This document shows, piece after piece, positions 46,666-56,170 of a stretch of 64,000 nt of DNA. Numbering within the stretch: position 1 is the stretch's first letter; every line of letters starts with the position of its first letter. This DNA comes from Alteribacillus persepolensis (GTDB lineage: Bacteria > Bacillota > Bacilli > Bacillales > Marinococcaceae): the NCBI RefSeq assembly GCF_900099605.1, contig NZ_FNDK01000001.1, positions 124,001-188,000 of the forward strand, in the 5' to 3' direction. The notes under the pieces are model-generated. The model saw only the letters and a program-made list of their open reading frames with translations. It ran no database searches and was not told the DNA's origin. A program made the position numbers and the translations under genes.

Positions 46666-48375
46666 TTGAGTGAAGCAGTAGAAGGTAAAAAGCTTGCCTC
46701 TATGTTTGAACAAGGAGCAGCAATACTCGCTAAAAATGTAAAAACAGTAGATGCATTAAATGTATTTCCGGTACCAGATGGAGATACAGGTACAAATATG
46801 AATTTAACGATTCAATCTGGCATAAAAGAAGTACAGTCTGCCGCAGATAATCATGCCGGCAAAGTGGCAAAATCTTTTTCTAAAGGGCTGCTTATGGGTG
46901 CAAGAGGAAACTCAGGTGTTATTCTCTCTCAGCTTTTTCGAGGTTTTGCAAAAGCGGTGGAAAAGAAGGAAACACTGAGTGTTCGCGACTTGGAACAGGC
47001 ATTAGAAGAAGGTGTAACGACTGCGTATAAAGCAGTGATGAAACCGGTAGAAGGGACGATTTTAACCGTTGCAAAAGACGCTGCAGAAAATGATCAGTCA
47101 GAGCATAGCTCAGCAGCTGCATGGATGAGCTCTGTGGTTAAGAAGGCAGAAGCATCGCTTGAGAAAACGCCAGAACTTCTGCCCGTGTTAAAAGAAGTTG
47201 GAGTAGTGGACTCTGGCGGTCAAGGTCTTGTATATATTTATCATGGGATGCTTGAGGTGCTTGAGGGGAATATTTCCAAAGAGAAAGCGCAGTCACAGCC
47301 AGCTCCGTCTTTGGATGATTTAGTAAAGGTGGAACATCACCAAAACGCTCAATCCCATATAAGTACAGAAGACATTGAGTTTGGCTATTGCACAGAAGTT
47401 ATGGTTTCCTTTGATGAAGACAAGTTAAAACAACATCATTTTGATGAGACAACGTTTCGAAATGAACTTGCTAAGTTTGGAGACTCGCTGTTAGTTGTAA
47501 GTGATGAGGATCTCGTGAAAATACATATTCACGCTGAATATCCAGGAGATGTGCTGACTACTTCCCAAAAGTACGGCAGTCTTGTACATGTGAAAATTGA
47601 TAATATGAGAGAGCAGCACCGTGCGCTTCAGCAGGAAGAACAGACAAGTGCATCACATGAAGAACAGACAAGTGCATCACATGAAGAACAGCACGAAGCG
47701 CCAGCACCGAATGATGAAGCTCAATATGGGTTTGTCACGGTTTCCATGGGAGAAGGCATTAAAGCGTTGTTTAAAGGGCTGGGTGCCAATGAAGTGATTG
47801 CCGGCGGCCAGACGATGAATCCAAGCACAGAAGATATTATGAATGCGATAAAAAAGGTGAACGCAGAGCACATTTTTGTTCTTCCAAACAACGGCAATAT
47901 TGTAATGGCGGCTGAACAGGCGGCTGATGTCAGTGACAAACATGTAGAAGTTATTCCTACCAAGTCGGTGCCAGAAGGATTAAGTGCAATGATTGCTTTT
48001 CACGACCAAGCCGGTTTTGAAGAAAACAAACAAGCTATGCAGGCAGCCAGACAAGAAGTCAAAACAGGTCAAGTGACGTATGCTGTCAGAGATACATCCA
48101 TTGATGGAATGGACATAGCAAAAGGCGATTACATGGGAATATGGGATAAAGATATTGTAGCTTCTGGCAAAAACGTAGAGGAAGTAACAACGCAGCTTCT
48201 CGAGAACATGGTAGATGAAACCACAGAAATTGTAACATTAATACGTGGGGAAAACGGACAAACATCCACGGATAATGTCATTGTAAACTACGTGGAGAAA
48301 AACTTTGAAGACGTCGAAGTAGAAGTACATGAAGGCGGCCAGCCTCTCTATTCTTATATTATCGCTGTGGAATAA
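46666..48375 (+). CDS. fakA: Fatty acid kinase FakA (DAK2-domain protein YloV)
   Basis: FakA phosphorylates fatty acids bound to a FakB partner, giving acyl-phosphate for PlsX. The 569 residues have an N-terminal DhaL-type ATP-binding domain with NVFPVPDGDTGTNMNLT and MGARGNSGVILSQLFRG. Middle segments include VKPVEG-type MKPVEGTILTVAKDAA and VGVVDSGGQGL. A C-terminal domain begins after a linker near residue 345. TTG 46666 lies eight bases after GGAGG and is the likely start; ATG 46660 is only two bases from it. The linker holds a 24-base tandem repeat. The acyl carrier gene degV follows. Confidence 0.93.
   Translation: MSEAVEGKKLASMFEQGAAILAKNVKTVDALNVFPVPDGDTGTNMNLTIQSGIKEVQSAADNHAGKVAKSFSKGLLMGARGNSGVILSQLFRGFAKAVEKKETLSVRDLEQALEEGVTTAYKAVMKPVEGTILTVAKDAAENDQSEHSSAAAWMSSVVKKAEASLEKTPELLPVLKEVGVVDSGGQGLVYIYHGMLEVLEGNISKEKAQSQPAPSLDDLVKVEHHQNAQSHISTEDIEFGYCTEVMVSFDEDKLKQHHFDETTFRNELAKFGDSLLVVSDEDLVKIHIHAEYPGDVLTTSQKYGSLVHVKIDNMREQHRALQQEEQTSASHEEQTSASHEEQHEAPAPNDEAQYGFVTVSMGEGIKALFKGLGANEVIAGGQTMNPSTEDIMNAIKKVNAEHIFVLPNNGNIVMAAEQAADVSDKHVEVIPTKSVPEGLSAMIAFHDQAGFEENKQAMQAARQEVKTGQVTYAVRDTSIDGMDIAKGDYMGIWDKDIVASGKNVEEVTTQLLENMVDETTEIVTLIRGENGQTSTDNVIVNYVEKNFEDVEVEVHEGGQPLYSYIIAVE
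47635..47691 (+). repeat. 24-base in-frame tandem repeat in the fakA linker
   Basis: The unit GAAGAACAGACAAGTGCATC plus ACAT occurs twice without change (47635-47658 and 47659-47682) and is followed by a 9-base partial copy. It encodes EEQTSASH twice, in a hydrophilic stretch between two domains. This looks like a recent slippage expansion. Confidence 0.97.
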
Positions 48376-48436
48376 CGGTATTAACCATCGGCCGTCTCAA
48401 CGGAAATACGGTAGAAATGAGGAAGGGGAATCTGCG

Positions 48437-49297
48437 ATGGGACGTGTAAAAATTGTTACAGACAGCACGGCCGATATTCCAAAAGATCTCGTAAAGAAAT
48501 ATGATATTACGGTAGTACCACTAAAAGTTGCGATTGGTAATGAAACGTTTCAGGACGGGGTAAATTTGACGACGGAAGCGTTTTACCAAAAAATCGAAAG
48601 CTCAGAGGAGCTGCCTTCGACATCACAGCCGACTCCTTATGAGTTTGAAACAGTATACCGACGAATTGCTGAAAATGAAGCCGATGAAGTAACAATCCTC
48701 TCTATTCATCTTTCATCTCAATTAAGTGGTACGATGCAATCAGCTACGCTTGCTGCTGAAGAAGTAAAAGACGCGGTACATGTGGACGTGGTTGATTCCA
48801 AGCGTGCTTCCTATGCAATTGGCATTATTGTTGTTGAAATAGCAAAGTTAGCACAGGACGGAGCTGACGTGAAAGCATGTAAAGAAAGATTAAATACGCT
48901 CCTCGAGGAGACAAAGGTATATTTCTTAGTTAATACACTTGAATATCTGCAAAAAAACGGGCGTATTGGTAAGGCTTCGGCATTGTTTGGAACACTGTTA
49001 AAAGTCAAACCAGTGCTTAGTTTGTCAGAAGATGGCCAAGTGTACCCGTATTTTAAAGCCAGAGGACGAAAGAAAGCATTGGCAGCCATTCGTGAAGCTG
49101 TGAATGAGCAGTACGGCAGCAAGCCGGTTCACATTGGCATCTGCCACGCGAATGCCTTAGAAAGCGGAGAGGAATTGTTAGAAAAAACAACGTCCTCCCT
49201 TCAAGTAGAATCAACAACTATTACAGAAATCGGTGCAGTAATTGGTTCTCATGTGGGACCTGAATCGGTAGCGGTGACAGTTATGCCCGCAAAGTAA
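48437..49297 (+). CDS. degV: DegV-family fatty acid-binding protein (FakB type)
   Basis: DegV proteins hold one fatty acid and present it to FakA for phosphorylation. The 286 residues begin VKIVTDSTADIPKDL, the family signature. LPSTSQPTPYEF, SIHLSSQLSGTMQSA, VVDSKRASYAIG and GRIGKASALFGTLLKVKPVL follow; the Ser/Thr-rich segments contact the fatty acid head group. The start ATG 48437 follows AGGAAGGGGAA; the frame is open further up, inside fakA, without a site. In B. subtilis sdaAB and sdaAA occupy this place. The position after fakA suggests a dedicated FakAB pair. Confidence 0.92.
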   Translation: MGRVKIVTDSTADIPKDLVKKYDITVVPLKVAIGNETFQDGVNLTTEAFYQKIESSEELPSTSQPTPYEFETVYRRIAENEADEVTILSIHLSSQLSGTMQSATLAAEEVKDAVHVDVVDSKRASYAIGIIVVEIAKLAQDGADVKACKERLNTLLEETKVYFLVNTLEYLQKNGRIGKASALFGTLLKVKPVLSLSEDGQVYPYFKARGRKKALAAIREAVNEQYGSKPVHIGICHANALESGEELLEKTTSSLQVESTTITEIGAVIGSHVGPESVAVTVMPAK

Positions 49298-49342
49298 ACA
49301 TGGGGCTGTCCTAGATAATATTTATAGGACAGTCCCATGTTT
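49298..49342 (+). terminator. Long hairpin, probable terminator after degV
   Basis: ACATGGGGCTGTCCTA (49298-49313) pairs with TAGGACAGTCCCATGT (49325-49340). The stem is long with one G-U/mismatch, but the following T-tract is short (TTTC), so readthrough towards recG is possible. Confidence 0.65.
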
Positions 49343-49391
49343 CATGCAGTGTAAGTGTTTACCAGTTCAGTTAGCGGCAGGAGGATGAAAA

Positions 49392-49457
49392 ATGGATACC
49401 GGAAGGAAAGAAGGATGGGACATGAAGGAGAGTACTCCGGTGAATGAAGGTGTCTAA
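49392..49457 (+). CDS. Possible 21-codon leader or small protein overlapping recG
   Basis: ATG 49392 lies seven bases after a perfect GGAGG (49380-49384). It opens a 21-codon frame, MDTGRKEGWDMKESTPVNEGV, that ends 14 bases inside recG in another frame. No homologue is recognised. An internal ATG at 49422, also preceded by AAGGATGGG, would give only the last 11 codons. The recG start itself has no well-spaced binding site, so the small frame may serve translational coupling. It could also be a decayed remnant of an older gene or chance. Confidence 0.35.
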   Translation: MDTGRKEGWDMKESTPVNEGV

Positions 49458-51495
49458 AGAACTAAAAAAACCGATCTCCATGTTAAAAGGGGTAGGGGAA
49501 GAAAAAGAGAAAGATTTGCAGCAATTAGGAATTGAAACAGTATCTGATTTGCTGCAGCACTTTCCTTATCGATACGATAACCATGAAGTGGAACCGATAG
49601 AGCAGCTTCGGCATGATGATCATGTAACAATTGCAGGTACTATTCAAACAGAGCCGGCTATTCGTTTTTACGGCAAAAAAAAATCAAGAATGACAGTTCG
49701 TATTCTTGCTGACAATATCCTTATCACCGCGGTATTTTTCAATCGAGCATTTTTAAAAAACAGGCTGAAGCGCGGGGAAATGATTACGGTGTCGGGAAAG
49801 TGGAACAAACATAAGCTGACGATTACGGTGCAGGATTTTAAACAAGGAGAGCCCGATCCAACTCAGGAGCTTCAGCCGGTATATTCGGCAAGCGGCAGCG
49901 TGTCTGTCAAGCAGCTGCGCCGATACATGAAAACAGCTTTGAGCGAATACAGTGACCTTGTCCAAGAAATTCTTCCTCTGTCATTTCTGTCAGCTTATAA
50001 GCTGCCCAACCGAAAGCAAGCATTATCTGCGATTCATTTTCCCAGGAACAAGCAGCAGTTAAAGCATGCACGGCGGCGTTTTATTTATGAAGAATTTCTG
50101 CTATTTCAATTGAAAATGCAAGCTTTTAAACGGCAGGAACGTTACAGCGCTGGAGGTCACTATCATGTGTTTAGCGATGCAGAGTTAATAGAATTTATTA
50201 ACGAGCTTCCATTTGTGTTAACCGGCGCCCAACGAAAAGCCGTCAAAGAAATCACCAATGATTTACAAGAGCCGCTTCGAATGAACAGGCTGCTGCAAGG
50301 GGATGTTGGTTCGGGGAAAACCGCTGTTGCTGCTATTGCTATGTACGCTGTTTATCTAGCAGGGAGCCAGTCGGCTTTAATGGTTCCGACAGAGATTTTG
50401 GCGGAACAACATTATCAAGGCTTGCAGGAGTTGTTTCAGCATACCGGTATCGAGATTGTGTTGTTGACTGGGTCAACCAAAGGAAAAGCAAGAAAAGAAA
50501 TAACAGCGGCGGTTGAACAGGGAACTGCTCATATTGTTATAGGCACCCATGCTTTGATTCAAGAAGATGTTGCATTTCGGCGCTTAGGACTTGTCATTAC
50601 TGATGAACAGCATCGTTTTGGTGTAGAACAACGTCGGGCACTTCGTGATAAAGGCTATGAAGTAGATGTTTTATTTATGACAGCGACGCCAATTCCGCGG
50701 ACACTTGCTATTACTACATTTGGTGATATGGATGTATCCGTTATAGATGAACTTCCATCCGGGAGAAAACCAATTGAAACGTACTGGGTCAAGCATCAAA
50801 TGCTTGAACGGGTGCTGCGATTTATTGGAAAGCAAATAAACAGCGGCAGGCAGGCTTATGTTATTTGTCCGTTAATTGAAGAATCGGATAAGCTGGATGT
50901 ACAAAATGCCATTGACGTGCATGCGCAGTTAGCACAATATTTTGCGGAAAATAATGTAGGAATTTTGCATGGAAGGCTTACGGCGCAGGAAAAAGAGCAA
51001 GTGATGGAGCAGTTTGCTAGTAATGATGTGCAAATCCTTGTATCAACAACGGTCGTTGAAGTAGGCGTAAATGTTCCAAATGCTACTGTCATGCTCATCT
51101 ATGATGCCGATCGGTTCGGTTTGTCCCAGCTCCACCAGTTAAGAGGACGTGTAGGGCGCGGCAGCTACCAGTCATACTGTATTTTACTAGCAGATCCAAA
51201 AGGAGAAACAGGAAAAGAGCGAATGCAGATTATGCAAGAGACAGAGAATGGTTTTGCTTTATCAGAAAAAGATCTGGAGCTGCGTGGTCCTGGTGACTTT
51301 TTTGGCAAAAAGCAAAGCGGTTTGCCAGATTTTAAAATAGCCGATCCTGTCCATGATTACAGAGCATTGGAGACAGCAAGGCAGGACGCAGCTTCACTTA
51401 TTCAAAGTAAAGAATTCTGGAGCGCTTCTTCGTATCAACATTTACGGGAAATCGTTCAACAAAGCGGTGTTATAAGCGGAGAGAAGCTGGATTAG
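49444..51495 (+). CDS. recG: ATP-dependent DNA helicase RecG
   Basis: RecG remodels stalled replication forks and branch-migrates Holliday junctions. The 683 residues have an N-terminal wedge domain (IETVSDLLQHFPYRYD) followed by helicase domains. Walker A is GDVGSGKTAVA near residue 284, the DEQH-type box is VITDEQHRFGVEQR, and later motifs are TATPIPRTLA and QLRGRVGRG. ATG 49444 is the likely start, but the nearest AAGGAG is 13 bases away. It overlaps the small frame at 49392-49457. fapR follows with its own promoter. Confidence 0.96.
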   Translation: MKVSKELKKPISMLKGVGEEKEKDLQQLGIETVSDLLQHFPYRYDNHEVEPIEQLRHDDHVTIAGTIQTEPAIRFYGKKKSRMTVRILADNILITAVFFNRAFLKNRLKRGEMITVSGKWNKHKLTITVQDFKQGEPDPTQELQPVYSASGSVSVKQLRRYMKTALSEYSDLVQEILPLSFLSAYKLPNRKQALSAIHFPRNKQQLKHARRRFIYEEFLLFQLKMQAFKRQERYSAGGHYHVFSDAELIEFINELPFVLTGAQRKAVKEITNDLQEPLRMNRLLQGDVGSGKTAVAAIAMYAVYLAGSQSALMVPTEILAEQHYQGLQELFQHTGIEIVLLTGSTKGKARKEITAAVEQGTAHIVIGTHALIQEDVAFRRLGLVITDEQHRFGVEQRRALRDKGYEVDVLFMTATPIPRTLAITTFGDMDVSVIDELPSGRKPIETYWVKHQMLERVLRFIGKQINSGRQAYVICPLIEESDKLDVQNAIDVHAQLAQYFAENNVGILHGRLTAQEKEQVMEQFASNDVQILVSTTVVEVGVNVPNATVMLIYDADRFGLSQLHQLRGRVGRGSYQSYCILLADPKGETGKERMQIMQETENGFALSEKDLELRGPGDFFGKKQSGLPDFKIADPVHDYRALETARQDAASLIQSKEFWSASSYQHLREIVQQSGVISGEKLD

Positions 51496-51518
51496 TTCAC
51501 AGATTGCCAGAAAAATGC

Positions 51519-51567
51519 TTGAAAACAAAAAACTGGAGATATATACTACTTTTAGTACCTAGTCATA
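51519..51567 (+). promoter_or_regulatory. fapR promoter with FapR operator
   Basis: TTGAAA (51519-51524) and TATACT (51542-51547) are exactly 17 bases apart. The FapR box TTAGTACCTAGTCATA lies at 51552-51567, over the transcription start, and closely matches the known B. subtilis box. FapR would block its own operon until malonyl-CoA releases it. Confidence 0.92.
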
Positions 51568-51586
51568 GAAGCGGATGGTGTTAGGA

Positions 51587-52141
51587 TTGAAACGCAGTAA
51601 ACGAGAGCGGCAGCAGCAGCTAAAAGAAAAAATAGCCAATGACCCTTTTATTACCGATGAAACGCTGGCGGATATATTTGGTGTGAGCGTACAAACCATC
51701 CGTTTGGACAGGCTTGAATTGTCGATTCCAGAACTGCGGGAGCGGATTAAGCATGTGGCAAGAGAACATCTTGATGAGGTGAAAGCACTGCCTTTAGAAG
51801 AGGTCATTGGAGAAATTGTGGATTTGCGCTTGGATGAAGAAGCAATATCCATTTTAGACATCGGAAAAGAGCATGTTTTTTCCCGAAATGGTATTGCAAG
51901 AGGACATTACTTATTTGCCCAAGCTAATTCCTTGGCTGTTGCTATTATTAATGATGAATTGGCATTAACGAGCAGAGCCAATGTTCATTTTACGAGGCAA
52001 GTTAAAGAAAGCGAAAGAGTTATTGCCAAAGCCACCGTCCAAGAGACAGGAAAAGTGAAGACGGTAGTCGAAGTGGCAAGCAGGGTTAATCAAGAAATTG
52101 TATTTCAAGGCGAATTCGTTATGTTTCGTTCTCATAGATAA
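51587..52141 (+). CDS. fapR: Malonyl-CoA-responsive fatty acid repressor FapR
   Basis: FapR represses fatty acid and phospholipid genes; malonyl-CoA binding releases it from DNA. The N-terminal helix-turn-helix ([22 protein letters not shown]-like: [17 protein letters not shown]) is followed by a hot-dog effector domain with [25 protein letters not shown] 51587 ([14 protein letters not shown]) gives 184 residues, matching the family. An upstream ATG at 51575 lies within the probable binding site GGATGGTG. It heads fapR-plsX-fabD-fabG. Confidence 0.96.
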   Translation: MKRSKRERQQQLKEKIANDPFITDETLADIFGVSVQTIRLDRLELSIPELRERIKHVAREHLDEVKALPLEEVIGEIVDLRLDEEAISILDIGKEHVFSRNGIARGHYLFAQANSLAVAIINDELALTSRANVHFTRQVKESERVIAKATVQETGKVKTVVEVASRVNQEIVFQGEFVMFRSHR

Positions 52142-52170
52142 AGTAATTTCATATAAAGGAGAAAACATTC

Positions 52171-53160
52171 ATGAAAATTGTCATCGATGCAATGGGGGGA
52201 GACAATGCCCCGAAAGCACATGTGGCAGGTGCGATGGCGGCAGTACGCTCTTTTAAAGATATTGAAATTGCATTAGTAGGTGATGAGCCGAAAATTCGCG
52301 AGCACTTAACGAAAGCAGAGAATATTTCTGTATTACATACGGAAGAAAAAATAGAAGATGAGGACACACCAACGCAAGCGGTTCGCAGAAAGAAAAACGC
52401 TTCGATGGTGTTAAGTGTACGTGAAGTACGGGAGGGACGTGCTGATGCGTGCATTTCATCTGGAAATACGGGGGCATTGATGACAGCGGGGCTCCTTCAT
52501 GTTGGACGGATTGATGGAATAGAACGCCCGGCGCTGGCACCAATGCTTCCAACCATTGATGGAGAAGGTTTTCTTCTCTTAGATGTGGGAGCGAATGTTG
52601 ATGCTAAGCCAGAACATTTGCTGCAAAATGCGTATATGGGTTCTGTTTATATGGAGAATGTCAAAAAAGTGCAGCGTCCAAAAGTTGGTCTGGTTAACGT
52701 TGGAACAGAAGACGGAAAAGGCAATGAGTTAACAAAAGCAGCATTTACCTTATTGCAAGAAGCCCCTGTCCATTTTGTCGGCAACGTAGAGGCCAGGGAT
52801 TTATTAAATGGTGTATGCGATGTAGCTGTTTGTGATGGGTTTTCTGGCAACTTAGTATTAAAATCAATTGAAGGGACAGCAGGTACGTTATTTTCGATAT
52901 TAAAGCAGGAGTTAACATCAAGCTTCACGAATAAAATTGCAGCTGGAATGTTACGCTCAAGTTTTATGAATATCAAAGAAAAAATGAGCTATTCACATTA
53001 TGGCGGAGCCGGCTTATTTGGATTGAAAGCTCCCGTAATCAAGGCGCATGGCTCATCTGATCATACGGCTGTTTATCATGCTATCCGCCAAGCTAGACAA
53101 ATGGTTCACGAGCATGTAACAGAGGTGATTAGCGAGGAAGTGCGTAAACAGGAGGAATAA
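52171..53160 (+). CDS. plsX: Phosphate acyltransferase PlsX
   Basis: PlsX converts acyl-ACP to acyl-phosphate, the acyl donor for PlsY in phosphatidic acid synthesis. The 329 residues begin [16 protein letters not shown], the family signature. [29 protein letters not shown] and [16 protein letters not shown] are also present. TAAAGGAGAAAAC precedes the ATG. It also links to FakA/DegV in this window, which make the same acyl-phosphate from free fatty acids. Confidence 0.97.
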   Translation: MKIVIDAMGGDNAPKAHVAGAMAAVRSFKDIEIALVGDEPKIREHLTKAENISVLHTEEKIEDEDTPTQAVRRKKNASMVLSVREVREGRADACISSGNTGALMTAGLLHVGRIDGIERPALAPMLPTIDGEGFLLLDVGANVDAKPEHLLQNAYMGSVYMENVKKVQRPKVGLVNVGTEDGKGNELTKAAFTLLQEAPVHFVGNVEARDLLNGVCDVAVCDGFSGNLVLKSIEGTAGTLFSILKQELTSSFTNKIAAGMLRSSFMNIKEKMSYSHYGGAGLFGLKAPVIKAHGSSDHTAVYHAIRQARQMVHEHVTEVISEEVRKQEE

Positions 53161-53163
53161 GAG

Positions 53164-54111
53164 ATGTCGAAAACAGCATTTTTATTTCCAGGACAAGGAT
53201 CACAATTTGTCGGGATGGGAAAAAGTATTTATGAAACGCACCCACAAGCAAAAGAAACGATAGACAGTGCCGATGAGACGCTGGGCTATTCATTGTCTGC
53301 ACTTATGTTTAATGGACCGGAAGAAGACTTAAAGCGGACAGAAAACGCACAGCCTGCTCTTTTAACGATGAGTACGGCACTATGTGAGCTCGTCCAAAAA
53401 CAAGGGATTACAGCAGACTACACGGCAGGGCATAGTTTAGGGGAATATTCCGCGCTCGTTGCAGCGGGTGTTATCCCATTTGAAAAAGCGGCAGAGCTTG
53501 TCCATCAGCGCGGTTTGTTTATGGAAGAGGCGGTTCCTGCTGGAGTAGGAACGATGGCTGCAGTGATGGGAGTAGAAAGAGATGAGTTGAAAAAAATAAC
53601 GGAGCACGTATCACAAACAAGCGAGCCTGTACAGTTAGCCAATTTAAATGCGCCGGGACAAATCGTTATCTCCGGTGAGAGAGAAGCAGTGGAAAAAGCC
53701 GGGGAAATGGCAAAAGAACAAGGTGCTAAGCGGGTGATTCCGCTGCAGGTGAGTGGTCCATTTCATTCCACGTTAATGGAACCGGCAAAAGAAAAATTAG
53801 CAGACGTTTTGGAGCCAGTACCATTTCAAGCGGCGGGTGTGCCAGTGATTACGAATGTTTCAGCAAAAGAAGAAACGTCTGCGGCAGAGTTGAAAAAGCA
53901 GCTGGTTAATCAAGTAACGTCACCAGTTTATTGGGAGGATACAGTGCGACGGCTGCTGGAGTTAGAAGTAACGAATTTTATTGAAATCGGGCCGGGCAAT
54001 GTATTAAGCGGTTTGGTGCGCCGTGTGCAGAGACGAGGTATCAATGTCTTTGCTGTACAGGATGAAGAATCCCTTCATAAAGCAGTGAAGAAAATAAAGG
54101 AGGAATCCTAA
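53164..54111 (+). CDS. fabD: Malonyl-CoA:ACP transacylase FabD
   Basis: FabD moves the malonyl group from CoA to ACP for fatty acid elongation. The 315 residues contain FPGQGSQFVGMG, the nucleophile motif GHSLGEYSALVAAG with the active Ser, and the catalytic His in VSGPFHSTLM. It follows plsX by three bases, with GGAGGAATAAG as binding site, and is directly joined to fabG. Confidence 0.97.
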   Translation: MSKTAFLFPGQGSQFVGMGKSIYETHPQAKETIDSADETLGYSLSALMFNGPEEDLKRTENAQPALLTMSTALCELVQKQGITADYTAGHSLGEYSALVAAGVIPFEKAAELVHQRGLFMEEAVPAGVGTMAAVMGVERDELKKITEHVSQTSEPVQLANLNAPGQIVISGEREAVEKAGEMAKEQGAKRVIPLQVSGPFHSTLMEPAKEKLADVLEPVPFQAAGVPVITNVSAKEETSAAELKKQLVNQVTSPVYWEDTVRRLLELEVTNFIEIGPGNVLSGLVRRVQRRGINVFAVQDEESLHKAVKKIKEES

Positions 54112-54855
54112 TTGTTACAAGGAAAAACAGCACTAGTGACCGGTGCTTCACGAGGAATCGGCAGAGCAATCGCAGAAGAGCTGGCGAAAAATGGTGCTAA
54201 CGTGGCTGTGAACTACGCTGGCAGTGCCCAAAAAGCAGAAGAAGTAGTGGCTGTTTGCAAAGAATATGGCGTTGAATCATTTAGTATACAAGCAGATGTG
54301 TCTAATGAAGCTGATGTGAAAGACATGTTAAAAAAAGTAATGGATACATTTTCTCGTATAGACATATTAGTGAACAATGCGGGAATAACAAGGGATAACT
54401 TGACTATGCGTCTAAAAGAAGAAGATTGGGACGCTGTGTTAGATACGAATTTAAAAGGCGTCTTTCAATGTGCCAAAGCAGCTGCCCGGCCGATGATGAA
54501 GCAGCGCGGCGGTCAAATTATTAATATTGCCTCTGTCGTTGGTGTGCTGGGAAATGCTGGCCAGGCAAACTACACAGCAGCAAAAGCTGGCGTGATAGGT
54601 TTAACGAAATCACTGGCCCGAGAGTTTGCGCCGCGCGGTATACGAGTCAATGCGGTGGCTCCAGGGTTTATCGCAACAGATATGACGGATGAACTTGGTG
54701 AAGACGCGAAAACGGCATTATTGGAACAAATACCTCTCGGTGCATTAGGTGAGGCTGAAGATGTTGCCAAAACTGTTCGGTTTCTTGCTTCTGACGATGC
54801 CAAATACATGACCGGCCAAACATTGCATGTCGATGGCGGTATGGTCATGCCATAA
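54112..54855 (+). CDS. fabG: 3-oxoacyl-ACP reductase FabG
   Basis: FabG reduces 3-oxoacyl-ACP with NADPH. The 247-residue short-chain dehydrogenase has the cofactor loop [12 protein letters not shown] near residue 10. NNAG is in [13 protein letters not shown], and the catalytic Tyr and Lys lie in NYTAAKAG after the catalytic Ser of IASVVG. It starts at TTG 54112, directly after the fabD stop, with AAAGGAGGAATCC as the site. acpP follows after about 100 bases with its own likely promoter. Confidence 0.97.
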   Translation: MLQGKTALVTGASRGIGRAIAEELAKNGANVAVNYAGSAQKAEEVVAVCKEYGVESFSIQADVSNEADVKDMLKKVMDTFSRIDILVNNAGITRDNLTMRLKEEDWDAVLDTNLKGVFQCAKAAARPMMKQRGGQIINIASVVGVLGNAGQANYTAAKAGVIGLTKSLAREFAPRGIRVNAVAPGFIATDMTDELGEDAKTALLEQIPLGALGEAEDVAKTVRFLASDDAKYMTGQTLHVDGGMVMP

Positions 54856-54881
54856 GCTGAACAAAACCTTACAGGCAAAAC

Positions 54882-54910
54882 TAGCAAATAGCGGTCATTT
54901 CTCTTATAAT
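54882..54910 (+). promoter_or_regulatory. Candidate promoter for acpP
   Basis: TATAAT (54905-54910) is perfect; TAGCAA (54882-54887), 17 bases upstream, is a poor -35. acpP usually has its own strong expression, which supports the call. Confidence 0.45.
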
Positions 54911-54957
54911 GACAATTAGCTAAGAAGTGAACAATCTTATAAAGGAGGTGAAAGGAA

Positions 54958-55191
54958 ATGGCAGATACACTAGAACGTGTAAAAGGCATCGTGGCTGATC
55001 GTCTTGGGGTGGAAGAGTCAGAGGTAACAAAAGAGGCTACTTTCAAAGACGATTTAGGTGCTGATTCACTTGATGTTGTTGAGCTCGTCATGGAGCTTGA
55101 AGATGAATTTGATCTAGAAATTTCTGATGAAGAGGCAGAAAAAATCTCTACTGTTGCTGATGTGGTTAACTACATAGAAGCACAGCAATAA
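54958..55191 (+). CDS. acpP: Acyl carrier protein
   Basis: ACP carries growing fatty acids on a 4'-phosphopantetheine arm. The 77 acidic residues contain the attachment motif [18 protein letters not shown] with the modified Ser. AAAGGAGGTGAAAGG is a very strong binding site, as expected for this abundant protein. A terminator follows. Confidence 0.98.
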   Translation: MADTLERVKGIVADRLGVEESEVTKEATFKDDLGADSLDVVELVMELEDEFDLEISDEEAEKISTVADVVNYIEAQQ

Positions 55192-55203
55192 TGGCTACAT
55201 TGT

Positions 55204-55264
55204 AAAAGAGGCCGTTACAAAGGCTGTTTTAGGTATTAGACCTTTAAACGGTCTCTTTTTTCTT
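55204..55264 (+). terminator. Rho-independent terminator after acpP
   Basis: AAAGAGGCCGTT pairs with AAACGGTCTCTTT through most of its length, around an inner AGGT/ACCT hairpin, and ends in TTTTTTCTTT. Confidence 0.85.
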
Positions 55265-55339
55265 TACGTGATACAGACAAGGGGATTCCTCTCTGAAAAT
55301 ACGTGATATGATACTGGGAAGAAAAACGGAGGACCTGCT

Positions 55340-56131
55340 ATGGCACACTCATCTCATAAACCATTGAAAAAGCATTCGCAATCACGCGGACGCAGATCAA
55401 GAAAAAAATTAGTGCTTACAGAAGAACATCGTCAAAAGCTGCAGCACATGTTGGCGAAGCTTGATCTACATTTTAAAGATGACAAACTTTTAATACAAGC
55501 TTTCACCCATTCATCCTATGTGAATGAGCATCGGATACGCTCGGTTCATGATAACGAGCGTTTGGAATTTTTAGGAGATGCTGTATTGGAACTAGCTGTT
55601 TCCCAGCACCTTTTTAAACGGTTTGCTACGATGAGCGAAGGAGATATGACAAAATTGCGCGCGGCTATTGTATGTGAAGCTTCGCTTGCTAATCTAGCAG
55701 AAGAGCTCCATTTTGGAGAATTAGTATTTCTTGGAAAAGGCGAAGAGATTACTGGCGGCAGGAAACGCCCTGCGCTATTAGCAGATGTATTTGAAGCATT
55801 TGTTGGTGCTCTGTATCTCGATCAAGGCATCGAAAAAGTCTATGTATTGTTAGAACAAACCGTATACCCGAAAATTGATGACGGTGCTTTTTCTCATATG
55901 ATGGATTTCAAAAGCCAATTACAAGAACATATTCAGCGTGATAACATGGGGACGATTTTTTATGAAATTACAGATGAAATTGGTCCAGCTCACAGCCGCG
56001 AGTTTGTCTCTGCCGTGTATTTAAATGACAGTGTATTAGGAGAAGGAAGAGGCCGCTCCAAAAAAGAAGCAGAACAGCATGCTGCACAGCAAGCATTGTC
56101 GAAGTTAGAACCAAAAGGAAAAGAAGAGTAA
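55340..56131 (+). CDS. rnc: Ribonuclease III
   Basis: RNase III cuts double-stranded RNA, including rRNA precursors. The 263 residues have the catalytic signature [14 protein letters not shown] near residue 75, a second acidic cluster at [16 protein letters not shown], and a C-terminal double-stranded RNA-binding domain ([10 protein letters not shown] to AQQALSKL). A basic N-terminal extension (about 25 residues) makes it slightly longer than the B. subtilis enzyme. GGAGGACC precedes the ATG. A TGATATGAT extended -10 at 55304-55312 is a possible promoter. Confidence 0.97.
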   Translation: MAHSSHKPLKKHSQSRGRRSRKKLVLTEEHRQKLQHMLAKLDLHFKDDKLLIQAFTHSSYVNEHRIRSVHDNERLEFLGDAVLELAVSQHLFKRFATMSEGDMTKLRAAIVCEASLANLAEELHFGELVFLGKGEEITGGRKRPALLADVFEAFVGALYLDQGIEKVYVLLEQTVYPKIDDGAFSHMMDFKSQLQEHIQRDNMGTIFYEITDEIGPAHSREFVSAVYLNDSVLGEGRGRSKKEAEQHAAQQALSKLEPKGKEE

Positions 56132-56133
56132 GA

Positions 56134-56163
56134 AGCCACGCGCATGATACGCGTGGTTCTTTT
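56134..56163. terminator. Terminator between rnc and the convergent UPF0435 gene
   Basis: CCACGCG (56136-56142) pairs with CGCGTGG (56150-56156) and is followed by TTCTTTT. The minus strand also runs into a T-rich tract, so it may serve both genes. Confidence 0.75.
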
Positions 56164-56170
56164 CACGAGA

